Shown piece after piece: positions 45,452-55,533 of a stretch of 64,000 nucleotides of DNA. Origin of the DNA: Priapulus caudatus (lineage: Eukaryota; Priapulida; Priapulimorpha; Priapulimorphida; Priapulidae); the NCBI RefSeq assembly GCF_000485595.1, contig NW_014577070.1, forward strand, positions 792,526 to 856,525, read 5' to 3'. The number at the start of each line of letters is the position of its first letter. The first letter of the stretch is position 1. Both the position numbers and the translations under genes were made by a program. The notes below the pieces were generated by a model. That model searched no databases, was not told the DNA's origin, and saw only the letters and a program-made list of their open reading frames with translations.

Positions 45452-46418
45452 GTAAGTATTTAGATTTTTCTGATTTTATATGATAACTATAATCCTAAAT
45501 TGTAACAATGATATCGGTGTGTATCGATTTCTCTCCGTAAAATGTGGACATAACTGTATTGGACTACAGTATTATCCTGTGTTGCAACAACTCAGATTAC
45601 GTAAATTCACGTAATGTAATTAAGTGATGATCTTAACTCTGGATAAAACAACTAGCCCATGTGTAATTTGCAAATTATAACCAATTAACTCGGGATTTGC
45701 AAATTTGTGATTATGGAATTGTTCAAATGATTTAACAGGTTATTTTTCACAAAAAGTGGCATGCTCTATCATCGTAAATAAATTTTTTGTAATAAAAATG
45801 CAGCCCGCTACCAACATGTTCGGCAGGTCATCTGTGATGTGTAATGTGCCACTATTGCATTAGATAGTGTGACCTGTACGTGCACCTCATGTTTATGAAA
45901 TATGCATATTCCCGTGGTCGCCCTTCTACATCCAATATTTCGATAGCAGTTTACAGCAGCCTCACACGCTAGATGCTACAATGAGCCATACAAAGAGGAG
46001 ATCCGTCGTAAACAGCTACCAACTGTAGATAAATTTTGACCTCCAGGACAGGGCTTGAGATACCTGATCTCTTCAGTGATAGTGATAATGATAGCGAGCT
46101 AGCTCGTAACAACGTCCCTCCTTCTCCCTCATAATGATTCAAACTCTAAATTCCCTTTCCATCCCAGTGTAATTATGATACTATCTTACATGATTTAATA
46201 ATTCATATTTGTGCTTAAAATATTTAATTGCTGGCATAATTGTCCTAGTACTTGTTTTAGCTGAAAGATTTTCCAAAGAAAAGTATAATGGACTACAATA
46301 GAAAAACATGGTTCATGTTATGGATTTGCTCATTATGAACGTTTTTCTCTGGGGCTCATTATTTGCATAACACGAGGTATTACTGTGTTACTAAAGCACA
46401 TGTGATTGTGTATTTCAG
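45452..46418. other. Intron, no feature recognised
   Basis: A GC-richer stretch at about 45800-46120 stands out from AT-rich flanks and may be an old repeat, but I found no terminal repeats, coding similarity or second copy in the window. Confidence 0.65.
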
Positions 46419-46585
46419 AGACAATGAAGAGATTAGAGAGCACAAGGACATACGGGTTACATACGAGGATAACCTTGCTAAACTAGAAATCCTTGAGGTG
46501 TTTCCAGAAGACACTGGAGTGTATCGCTGTGTGGCTACTAATGAACTGGGCACTGCAGAATGTGTTGCTGTTCTAACTGTGGAAG
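46419..46585 (+). CDS. Exon 29: Ig domain 17, remainder
   Basis: The acceptor is GTATTTCAG (phase 2) and the donor GAA G|GTAGAT (phase 1). It encodes KDNEEIREHKDIRVTYEDNL, EVFPEDTGVYRCVATNELGT and AECVAVLTVE. The F-strand and G-strand cysteines are both present while the B-strand one is missing, the reverse of domains 9-16. Confidence 0.93.
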
Positions 46586-47020
46586 GTAGATCTGCATTTT
46601 ATTTTATTATATTCATTGCATATAGTTTTTTAAAGGAATACTTTACTCTAGAATTTGAGAGTATATTATGATAGTAGATTTATAAATAATAGCACATACC
46701 TACAAATATCTATAATTACGCATTTACGTTTGTCATAAAACAACATTAAATTTCGAAATCTTCATTTTTGGGCGCTGACATGACACCCTTGACCGTGCTG
46801 CCATCCTGAAAAAGTTGCGCATTTGACAATTTATTTTGCACATTACAGACCGAGGGCTAATCACAATACATTAAATACTAATAGATCAAAACATATGGAA
46901 AATTGATTTGAATTTGTATTTGTTATTTGTATAATTGCAATAAAAGCTATCTAAAAGTAAGCAATACTACTAGGTAATGATTTTATTATTAGTTATTAGC
47001 TCAAATTTTGTATATTCCAG
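46586..47020. other. Intron, no feature seen
   Basis: AT-rich, no repeats or coding signals. Confidence 0.8.
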
Positions 47021-47113
47021 TGACCGTTATGTCTGTGTCAGAACACATATCTGAAGAAATACTGGTTCCCTCTATTGTGGAAGAGGAAATTATACCAGAA
47101 GAGGAAATGCCAG
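47021..47113 (+). CDS. Exon 30: first acidic cassette of the PEVK-like zone
   Basis: The acceptor is TATTCCAG and the donor CCAG|GTAAGG, phase 1 to 1. It encodes VTVMSVSEHISEEILVPSIV and EEEIIPEEEMPG. It marks the change from the Ig array to the Glu/Pro/Val/Lys-rich zone. Confidence 0.85.
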
Positions 47114-47331
47114 GTAAGGAATAGTAAAACCATGCTGCAAACGAAAGTGCAAGTTATCAGTTGTAATTTTCTGATGAATATACGTCTTATTCAAACATTT
47201 TGCGAATTTTCATTAATGATTTTATTACAGGATTGATAATATTGTCAATGTCAATAGCACTGTGTGCATCAGAAAAGCTATCATACGAAATCGAATTATT
47301 TCTGATTAACCCCATGATTTTCAAATTAAAG

Positions 47332-47706
47332 GAATCAAAGAAATTCAGGAAGAAGTCATTGAGACTACACAGGTTGTAAAGAAGAAGAAGAAAAAGAAGG
47401 AGAAAGTAGAAAAGCAAATCACAGAGATGACATTTGAGGTAGAAAAGCCAGATGAGCACACAGAGACAGTAGAAAGTGTGACTCTGGACATTCAACGCAA
47501 AGATCATGTTGAAACAACAGAAAAGCAAGCAATAGTTCCTCAACAAACAACAGAAACAGAAATTGTCCTTGAAGCTGGAAAGCCGGTAGAGATTGAAGGA
47601 ATGCCAGAAGAGATTGTGAAGGAAGCAGATAAGCCAAAAGAGCATGTGACAGAAGCTGAGCTGATCTTGCAGCGCACTGATGTGGTGGAAGAAATAGTGG
47701 AAGCAG
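47332..47706 (+). CDS. Exon 31: long PEVK-like cassette
   Basis: The acceptor is CAAATTAAAG and the donor GCAG|GTAAGA, phase 1 to 1, 125 residues. It opens with IKEIQEEVIETTQVVKKKKK, then KEKVEKQITEMTFEVEKPDE. It continues as Glu/Thr/Val-rich text with recurring 'xEAGKPxE' and 'KEADKPKE'. The acceptor has a purine-interrupted tract (AAATTAAAG), weaker than most. Confidence 0.9.
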
Positions 47707-48133
47707 GTAAGAATTCTGCTGAATTTTTGCACTACACATACCGGCACTAATACATCTGATGGAACCAAAGAGGAATCCTGGTAGAAGCTGTTATTTCATA
47801 GCTTCTTAGCTTTGTTCGTAAATAATATATTTCACATGTCAGCGATCAGGGACCTATAAACAGTGTTGATGCTAGTGACTTTGTTTGGCTGCTTAAGGCT
47901 TTATACTGTGGGTGTTGTCCCAACATTGTGTGTGACTGGTAAATGGGCTGTGCGTCTTGTATTCCTTTGTTTGTTTGTTATTTACACACTCCCGAATTTT
48001 TAGTGTAAGCATTAAAGCGAATTTCTCTGATATACTAGCTGTTATGAATTTATAATACAGGCACCAAATCTGCTGATGGTTGTATTAAGATTCTGCTGGC
48101 ATTATCTGATAATTGGCTCGTGCGTTTTTATAG
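47707..48133. other. Intron, no feature seen
   Basis: Nothing recognised apart from splice sites. Its last 70 bases resemble the intron ends before exons 33-36 only weakly. Confidence 0.7.
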
Positions 48134-48403
48134 TTACTGAGAAACCTAAGAAAAAGAAGAAGAAGCCTAAGGAAGAGGCGCCAGTAGAGGAGGTTGTTCC
48201 TGTAGAGGAAATTCCTGTAGAAGAGGTTCATGAAGAAAGGGTAGAGATGGTGATAGAGTTTGAACAACCAGAAGAAACTCCCGAGGAGATTCCTCAACCT
48301 GAACTGGTGCCTCAGCCAGAGGAGATCATTGAAGAAGAGGTTCCGGAAGAGCGTGTTGAAATGGTTATAGAGTTCACAAAACCAGAGGAGGTTGTGGAGG
48401 AAG
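48134..48403 (+). CDS. Exon 32: PEVK cassette family A, copy 1
   Basis: The acceptor is TTTTTATAG and the donor GAA G|GTTTGT, phase 1 to 1. The 90-residue unit opens with a basic head (VTEKPKKKKKKPKEEAPVEE), then VVPVEEIPVEEVHEERVEMV, IEFEQPEETPEEIPQPELVP, a second VEMVIEFTKPEE and the end VVEEG. It founds a family of near-identical exons at 49378, 49917, 50475, the four noisy copies, and 54306. Confidence 0.95.
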
Positions 48404-49377
48404 GTTTGTGTTTTTCACGGAAAGATAATGAGATATATTTTATCAAGAGCATATAAAGAAGGAGAGCGTACAACGGTAAAATGCTGAAACCATGTTGCAG
48501 TATTAGTCGAATTAATAAACTTTCCCCGTGTTATTTTGACGATTCTTTGCAGTATCATTGATCAGCTGTCCTACCTTGTTCATGTAAAACAAACCGCATG
48601 TCCCTACGATGCCCATACACTGAGATAATGAGCGGTGAAAATCTGGTATTTTCGCTGAACACCGACTAGACATTAGTCAGTACTGCGACCCACTCTCGAA
48701 GTGTGGCCAGGGTGTTGCTTCCGGTCGCTGCTGTGTAGCGCCATAGTGGCGCTGACTCACGTCATACTACCAGAGTTTACTATACATCCAGCGTGAGGTG
48801 GGCGTGAGGTGGGCACAGGTGGGGGTCATAACTATGGCAATCAATGACAGACGTCATTCATTCCATTTGTCAATCACTGACGGAAACACGCGAGGTTTAC
48901 CGAAGTTATAACACTTCGAGAGGCAGTCACAGTAACTGACTGATCTCGAGTCAGTTTTCGGCGAAAATACCAGATTTTTACCGCTCATTATCTCAGCGTA
49001 GGGGCATCATAGGGACATGCGGTTTGTTTTATATGAACAAGGTAGGACAGCTGATCAATAATAAAACGGGGAAAGTTTATTAATTCGACTAATACTGTAA
49101 CATGGTTTCAGCATTTTACCGTTGTACGCTCTCCTTCTTTATATGCTCTTGATTTTATCGGTGTGTGTGGATTTTATTTATGCACTCAATTGTTTCTATG
49201 TGCATCTTGTAAGCCCCCCTTTCACTGTTTTCTCCAAATCCTCGGTGTGATAAAGGCAATCATTTGGGTATAATGGCTTTTGGCGACTCATATTACATTA
49301 ACCAGTTCTGTTACTGGTGGGTGTATTTGAGTTGAGCTGACATTGTCTGATGATTGCCTTGGATGCTGTTGTTATAG
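48404..49377. other. Intron carrying a 710-bp inverted-repeat element
   Basis: Apart from the element at 48443-49152, the intron matches the introns after exons 33 and 35 (AAAGGCAATCATTTGGGTAT, CATTGTCTGATGATTGCC near the acceptor), showing that exon and intron were duplicated together. Confidence 0.85.
48443..49152. mobile_element. 710-bp terminal-inverted-repeat element with empty site in the paralogous intron
   Basis: Arms of at least 220 bases begin TCAAGAGCATATAAAGAAGG and end with the reverse complement, pairing with few mismatches. A ~260-base centre has no ORF. TTTTA flanks both sides (48438-48442 and 49153-49157). The paralogous intron after exon 33 has the uninterrupted target (GATGTATTTTATCAGTGTGT near 49682-49701), which fixes the insertion point and shows that it postdates the exon duplication. 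Confidence 0.9.
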
Positions 49378-49653
49378 TTACTGAGAAACCTAAGAAAAAG
49401 AAGAAGAAGAAGCCTAAGGAAGAGGTGCCAGTAGAGGAGGTTGTTCCGGTAGAGGAAATTCTTGTAGAGGAGGTTCATGAAGAGAGGGTAGAGATGGTGA
49501 TAGAGGTTGAACAACCAGAAGAAACTTCCGAGGAGATTCCTCAACCTGAACTGGTGCCTCAGCCAGAGGAGGTCATTGAAGAAGAGGAAGTACATGAAGA
49601 ACGTGTTGAGATGGTTATAGAATTCACAACACCAGAGGAAGTTGTGGAGGAAG
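49378..49653 (+). CDS. Exon 33: PEVK cassette family A, copy 2
   Basis: The acceptor is GTTATAG and the donor GAA G|GTTTGT, phase 1 to 1. It differs from copy 1 by a longer Lys run and a few substitutions (ILVEEVHEERVEMVIEVEQP, EEVIEEEEVHEERVEMVIEF, TTPEEVVEEG). Confidence 0.95.
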
Positions 49654-49916
49654 GTTTGTGTTTTTTTATCAAAAGTTTGTGAGATGTATTTTATCAGTGT
49701 GTGTGTGAATGTCATCTATGCACTCAGTTGTTTAAATGTGCATCTTGTTATCCCCTTTTTATTTGTTTTCTTCTAAATCCTTAGTGTGATAAAGGCAATC
49801 ATTTGGGTATAATAGCTTTTGGAGACTCATATTACATTAACCAGTTCTGTTACTGGTGGATGTATTTGAGTTGTGCTGACATTGTCTGATGATTGCCTTG
49901 CATGGTGTTGTTATAG

Positions 49917-50204
49917 TTACTGAGAAGCCTAAGAAGAAGAAGAAGAAGCCTAAGGAAGAGGTGCCAGTAGAGGAGGTTGTTCCGGTAGTGGAAACTCCTG
50001 TAGAGGAAATTCCTGTAGAGGAGGTTTATGAAGAGAGGGTTGAGATGGTGATAGAAGTTGAACAACCAGAAGAAACTCCCGAGGAGATTCTTCAACCTGA
50101 ACTGGTGCCTCAGCCAGAGGAGGTCATTGAAGAAGAGGAAGTACATGAAGAACGTGTTGAGATGGTTATAGAGTTCACAACACCAGAGGAAGTTGTGGAG
50201 GAAG
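49917..50204 (+). CDS. Exon 34: PEVK cassette family A, copy 3
   Basis: The acceptor is GTTATAG and the donor GAA G|GTTTGT, phase 1 to 1. It carries an extra 'VVETPVEEIPVEEVYEERV' step, one internal duplication of the five-residue VEE(T/I)P unit. It is followed by the 'type a' intron that begins GTTTGTGTTACTCAAGTAGA. Confidence 0.95.
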
Positions 50205-50474
50205 GTTTGTGTTACTCAAGTAGAGATAGTTGGATATTTCCTTTACTTATAGGTGCATGAACGTCATTTAGACATTAAATTGCTATACTGTGTGTCTTTT
50301 CCTGTATTCCCTCTCCTGTTTCTTTTCTGCTAAATTCTTAGTTGGTGTCATAAAGGCAATCGATTGGATAAAGCAGCTGTTTTCAACATATAATACATTT
50401 ACCAGTGCAGTTACTGGTGGCTGTGTTTGAGTTGTGCTGACATTGTCTGATGATTGCCTTGCATGCTGTTGTAG

Positions 50475-50753
50475 TTATTGAGAAACGTACGAAAAAGAAG
50501 AAAAAGAAGAAGCCAAAGGATGAGGCACCAGTAGAGGAGGTTATAACTGTAGAGGAAACTCTTGTAGAGGAAGTTCTTGAAGAGAAGGTTGAGATGGTGA
50601 TAGAGGTTGAACAACCAGAAGAATCTCCTGAGGAGATTCCTCAACCTGAACTGGTGCCTCAGCCAGAGGAAGTCATTGAAGTAGAGGAAGTACATGAAGA
50701 ACGTGTTGAAATGGTTATAGAATTCACAAAAACAGAGGAAGTTGTGGAGGAAG
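50475..50753 (+). CDS. Exon 35: PEVK cassette family B, copy 1
   Basis: The acceptor is GCTGTTGTAG and the donor GAA G|GTTTGT, phase 1 to 1. A variant head, VIEKRTKKKKKKKPKDEAPV, distinguishes it from family A; then ITVEETLVEEVLEEKVEMVI and the shared C-terminal half. It is followed by the 'type b' intron beginning GTTTGTGTTTTCCTATTGAA. Confidence 0.95.
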
Positions 50754-51941
50754 GTTTGTGTTTTCCTATTGAAAATTAGTGACATGTATTTCAGTAGTAT
50801 GTGTTAATGTCTTTTATGCATGCAATTTTTAGCTCACTTTGACATAGTCAAGTTGAGCTATTGCCATGGGTCGTCGTCCGTCGTCCGTCCGTCCGTCCGT
50901 CCGTCCGTCCGTCCGTCAGTCCATCAACATTTGGTTTCGGTCATCAACTGATAATCAGGAAAAAGTTTGACCCACAATGTTCTTGAAATTGGAAAAAGAA
51001 TGTAGGTGTGTAGTTGTTACTTGCTATCGCTCCCATATGGAACCGTCCATTTTGAGCCACGCCAGTCCGACGTACTTTCCGCAGCCACGGCAATTGGCAA
51101 AATGGGGGAGAGCGGAGAATCCATTTTAGTCACAGTCAGGTTCCAACGAATTTTGCTCCATTTTTGGTATGTGAATGAATAAGGGTAGGGCGGTGGTTTT
51201 ATTCGGGTCGGTTTTGAATTTAAACAAAAAAAACAAAAAAAAAAAAAAAGAAAATTTTATTTGCAAATTACGGTAGAAGTTTGGCAATTATTATTAGAAT
51301 AATTATATAAACACATAACGTCTGTGGTAGTACACACTCGTCTGGTTCGTTTTACAGATTATCATTGAACAATCTTTTTTAGCCACCCAAAATTGGTTTA
51401 TAATTATTTTATTAAATTATTTCCTCCTCACTCTGCCGATAATTTAAACGTCTTATTAAGGGATAAAGATTTACAACATGTCCGCGCGAACACAGCATAA
51501 CCTATTTATTTCAAGGCATCGCTACCAAAGGCGGGTTATAGCACCATCTACGGTCACAAATGTGATGTCATTTTTAAGGTCTTATAATTATTATTCGATA
51601 TGACAGAATATGGCAATCATTCCTATAAGTACGTCGATGGTTGTCAATTAAAACTGAACTCTCTTTGCTTACTCACTGCATCTTGTGTTCCTTTTTTGGA
51701 GTGAGTTACGTGCGGTGTTCATTGAACTCTTCATTATCAAGGAGATCTTGTATTTCCATTTCTCTTTGTTTTTCTCTTACAACCTTAGGTTAAGTGATGA
51801 AGAAATCATTGGGGCGACGCATAATAGCACTAGGATTATTTAGGCAAATCATGTTAGATTCACTATTCTCTGTCACTTGCGTGATGATTTGAGTTGTCTT
51901 GACATTGTCTGATGATATGCCTTGCATGGTGTTGTTATAAG
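50754..51941. other. Intron with ~0.9-kb insertion
   Basis: The first ~77 bases match the type b intron seen after the copy at 54040. At 50831 that match is broken by foreign sequence to about 51736, listed separately. The intron then resumes, with indel noise, to the decayed copy at 51942. Confidence 0.8.
50831..51736. mobile_element. ~0.9-kb insertion, dispersed repeat with GTCC microsatellite
   Basis: Boundaries are inferred by comparison with the uninterrupted paralogous intron near 54100-54130 (GCAATTTTTTCAATGAGCAT). It starts AGCTCACTTTGACATAGTC, carries a GTCC run (about 50871-50917) and an A-rich stretch near 51225-51255. Part of it (about 51013-51170) matches the first bases of this window. 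No ORF or clear terminal repeats, so the class is unknown. Confidence 0.75.
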
Positions 51942-52248
51942 TTACTGAGAAGCCGCTGAAGAAGAAAGAAGAAGCTAAGGAGAGGTGCAGCTTAGAGGAG
52001 GTTGTTCCGGTAGAGGAAACTCCTTGTAGAGGAAGTTTCATGAAGAGAGGGAGAAGATGGATGATAAGAGCGTTGTTTAACATACTGAACAACCACAAGA
52101 AGAAACTCGAGGAGATTCCTCAACCTTGAACTGGTGTAGCTTCAGGCAGGGAAGTCATCTGAAGAGAGGGAAGTACATGAAAGAACGCTGCTCTTGTTTG
52201 AGGATGAGTTATAGAGAGTTCACAAAACCAGAGAAGTTGTGGAGGAAG
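51942..52248 (+). pseudogene. Frameshifted family A exon copy (probable sequence noise)
   Basis: The whole exon is recognisable from GTTACTGAGAAGCC to GTGGAGGAAG|GTTTGT, but single-base insertions and losses occur every 10-20 bases, so no frame stays open. The adjoining introns carry the same kind of indels. It corresponds to exon 34 by the type a intron that follows. Confidence 0.8.
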
Positions 52249-52537
52249 GTTTGTGTTACTCAAGTAGACGATAGTTGGATATTTCCTTTACCTTAATAGG
52301 CTGCCAATGACGTATCATTAGACATTAAATTGCTCTCTACTCGTGTTCTTTCGTGTATTGCCTCTCCTGTTCTTATTCTGCTAAATTCGTTAGTCTGAGT
52401 GCACATAAAGGCAATCGATTGGATAAAGCAGCTGTTTTCACACATATATACATTTACCAGTGCAGTTTACTTGGTGGGGCTGTATATGACGTTGTGCCTC
52501 GAACATTGTCTATTAGATTGCCTTGCATTGCTGTTGT

Positions 52538-52876
52538 ATTATTTGAGAAACGTACGAAAAAGAGGAAAAAGAAGGAAGCCAAAGGATGCAATGGGCCCAG
52601 TAGGAGGAGGTGTTATAACTGCTTGAGGTAAACGCTTGTTAGAGGAAAACCTGGTCAGGTTCTATGAAGAGGTACGGGTAGCAGATGGTGATTAGAGGTT
52701 GAAAAACACAACCAGGATAGAAACTCCCTGAGGAGATTCCTCAACCTGAACTGGGTGCTTCACCAGAGGAAGTCATTAATTCTAGTCATTGAAGTAGAGG
52801 AAGTACATGAAGAACGTGTTGAAGATGCGTATATTAGATTATTCCACAAAACCAGCAGGAGTATGTGCGACGGTAA
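52538..52876 (+). pseudogene. Frameshifted family B exon copy (probable sequence noise)
   Basis: It opens like exon 35 (TTTGAGAAACGTACGAAAAA) and is followed by the type b intron (TTTCCTATTGAAAAATTGTG). It contains many small indels plus a ~20-base extra segment near 52775-52795. The acceptor AG is damaged. Confidence 0.75.
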
Positions 52877-53157
52877 GGTGGTGTTTCCTATTGAAAAATT
52901 GTGACATGATTATTTCTAGTAGTATGTGTTAAATGTCTTTAATGCCACTGCAACTTTTTTTCAATGAGCTATTTGTTATTCCATTTTCTCTTTGTTTTCT
53001 TAACCCTTAGTTAATGTGATGAAGGAAATCATTTGGACATAATAGCATTTAGCAACTCATGTTAGATTACACTAGTTCTGTTACTGGCTGGATGTAATTT
53101 GAGTTAAGTGCGACTGTAACCTGAGATATCATGATTGCTTGCTGGTGTATGTTATAG

Positions 53158-53458
53158 ATTACTGAGAAGCGCTAAGAAGCAAGAAAGAGAATACGAATAG
53201 CCTGAAAGAGAAGAGGTGCCAGCTAGAGAGGTTGTTACGGTAGAGGAATTCCTGTTTGAGGAGGTTCATGAATGAGAGCGGTTGAGGATGGATAGAAGGT
53301 TGAACAACCAGAGGCAACTCTTTCGAAGAGCATTCCTCAACCTGAACTGAGTGCCTCAGCAGAGGCAGGTCATTGAAGAAGCGGAAGTACATGAAAGAAC
53401 GCGGTGAGATGCGTGGTATAGAGTTCCACAAAACCAGCAGGAAGTGTAGGAGCGAAAG
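53158..53458 (+). pseudogene. Frameshifted family A exon copy (probable sequence noise)
   Basis: Opens ATTACTGAGAAGCGCTAAGA and ends near a damaged GAAAGGTCTTGTG donor. A type a intron follows. Indels are spread evenly through exon and intron. Confidence 0.75.
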
Positions 53459-53762
53459 GTCTTGTGTTCCTCACGTAGAATAATTGGCTATGTCCTTACA
53501 CTTGATCGGTGCATCGAACGTCATTATGACATTAAATTGCCGCTAATACTGTGTAGGGGGTATTGATGTCTTTTCGTGTATTATCCTCTCTGTTTTCTCT
53601 TTTTTGCTAAATTCTTCAGTTGGGTGTCATAACTTGGCAATTCGATTGGATAAAACAGCATGTTTCAACAATATAATACATTTACCAGTGCCAGTTACTG
53701 GTGGCTGTATTTGAGTTGCTGGCTTGACATTGTCTGATGATTGCCTTGCATGGGTGTTATGT

Positions 53763-54040
53763 TAACTGAGAAGCCTAAGACGAACGAAGAAGAAGCCCTA
53801 AGGAAGAGGTGCCAGTAGAGGAGGTTGTTCCGGTGAGGAACACTCTTGCTAGAGGAAGTTTTTTGAAGAGAGGGTTGAGATGGTGATACGAGGTGAAAAC
53901 AGAGAATCTCCGAGGATTCGTGCAACCTGAAACTGTGCCTCAGGCCAGAGGCAAGTCAGTTGACAGTAGAGGACAGTCATCGAAGAACGTGTTGAAATAC
54001 GGTTATAGATTCACCAAAACCAGAGGAAAGTGTGGGGAAG
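53763..54040 (+). pseudogene. Frameshifted cassette exon copy in family B position (probable sequence noise)
   Basis: The head reads TAACTGAGAAGCCTAAGACG (family A-like), but the copy sits before a type b intron. Indels stop abruptly around 54030-54040. From the donor onward the sequence agrees cleanly with other copies. Confidence 0.75.
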
Positions 54041-54305
54041 GTTTGTGTTTTCCTATTGAAAATTAGTGACATGTATTTCAGTAGTATGTGTTAATGTCTT
54101 TTATGCATGCAATTTTTTCAATGAGCATCTTGTTATCCATTTTCTCTTTGTTTTCTCCTAAACCCTTAGTTAATGTGATGAAGGAAATCATTTGGACATA
54201 ATAGCATTTAGCAACTCATGTTAGATTCACTAGTTCTGTTACTGGTGGATGTATTTGAGTTGTGCTGACATTGTCTGATGATTGCCTTGCATGGTGTTGT
54301 TATAG

Positions 54306-54575
54306 TAACTAAGAAGCCTAAGAAGAAGAAGAAGCCTAAGGAAGAGGTGCCAGTAGAGGAGGTTGTTACGGTAGAGGAAATTCCTGTAGAAGAGGTTCTT
54401 GAAGAGACGGTTGAGATGGTGATAGAAGTTGAACAACCAGAAGAAACTCCTGAGGAGATTCCTCAACCTGAACTGGTGCTTCAGCCAGAGGAAGTCATTG
54501 AAGTAGAGGAAGTACATGAAGAACGTGTTGAGATGGTTATAGAGTTCACAAAACCAGAGGAAGTTGTGGAGGAAG
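54306..54575 (+). CDS. Exon 36: PEVK cassette family A, last intact copy
   Basis: The acceptor is GTTATAG and the donor GAA G|GTTTGT, phase 1 to 1. It encodes VTKKPKKKKKPKEEVPVEEV, EIPVEEVLEETVEMVIEVEQ and the shared C-terminal half. A type a intron follows. It combines family A and B variants (VLEE, VIEVEEVHEE), consistent with unequal exchange within the array. Confidence 0.95.
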
Positions 54576-55056
54576 GTTTGTGTTACTCAAGTAGAGATAG
54601 TTGGATATTTCCTTTACTTATAGGTGCATGAACATCATTTAGACATTGAATTGCTATACTGTGTGTCTCTTCTTGTGTTCCTTCTCCTGTTTCTTTTCTC
54701 CTGAATTCTTAGTTTGTGTCATAAAGGCAATCGATTGGATAAAGCAAATGATTTCACCATATATCACATATAAACATCTTGTTTGAGCCCACTTCTTAAC
54801 ATTTATCATGATATCTCATATATTGATCAGTTATAAATAATATATGAGATATCATGATAAATGATAATAAGTGGGCTCAAACAAGATGTTTATATGTGAT
54901 AAACATATTGTGATACTGGGATGAGATATCTGAGATATGTGTCTAAATTATTGAATCTGAATTGCATTGTTTATCGTCATCATTAACGTCTAATTTTCAC
55001 AGGGACAGTACATTTATATAGGGTTTTAATTAATCTGATATACATAACATTTTTAG
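54576..55056. mobile_element. Intron with 134-bp hairpin element (54765-54898)
   Basis: CACATATAAACATCTTGTTT at 54765 pairs with its reverse complement ending at 54898. The arms of about 62 bases are nearly perfect and include TCATGATATCTCATATA. It interrupts the otherwise conserved type a intron (lost after AAAGGCAATCGATTGGATAAA), so it inserted after the exon duplication. Confidence 0.8.
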
Positions 55057-55161
55057 AAATAGTCGTGGACACAACGAAGGTAGTGAAAAAGAAAAAGAAG
55101 AGGACCACGAAAGAAATAGCCGAGATAACACTTGAAGAACCAAAAGAGGAAGTGCCTGAAG
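55057..55161 (+). CDS. Exon 37: basic PEVK cassette
   Basis: The acceptor is CATTTTTAG and the donor GAA G|GTTGGT, phase 1 to 1. It encodes EIVVDTTKVVKKKKKRTTKE and IAEITLEEPKEEVPEG. Its opening resembles the heads of exons 43 and 45 (EIVVETKV). Confidence 0.9.
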
Positions 55162-55533
55162 GTTGGTGTTTCTTGCGATTTTGGTTTGAGTGTGACCAAA
55201 AGTGTAGAAATGTTGCTGTGAACACTGTGCATAATTGCTTTTGCAAGAATATAGCTGCGTTATCATTTTCCTTCAGTTTGTGCTTCCCACCAGTCATTCC
55301 CTTTCACCCATTATCCTGCGCCACAGAATCTGTGGGCTCCACCAATGTTAATGCTGCTTGTAAGATTAGATTAGATATGTGTGTTAAAATGTACTAACCA
55401 AAGGCACACACTACATTGGATAATGGATGATATCCCCTAATCCAAAGGAAGCATTTCTTTGCAGTTGAACAATGAAAATTGTGTTAACGTTTATGATGAG
55501 CAGAGGCTCATAAGATTGTCTCTTGCCCAACAG
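55162..55533. other. Intron, no feature seen
   Basis: No repeat or coding signal. Confidence 0.75.

Noticed and set aside
53159-53925. Minus-strand open frames in the noisy cassette copies
   Set aside because: They are the complement of frameshifted PEVK exons; the same shadow frames occur opposite every intact cassette.
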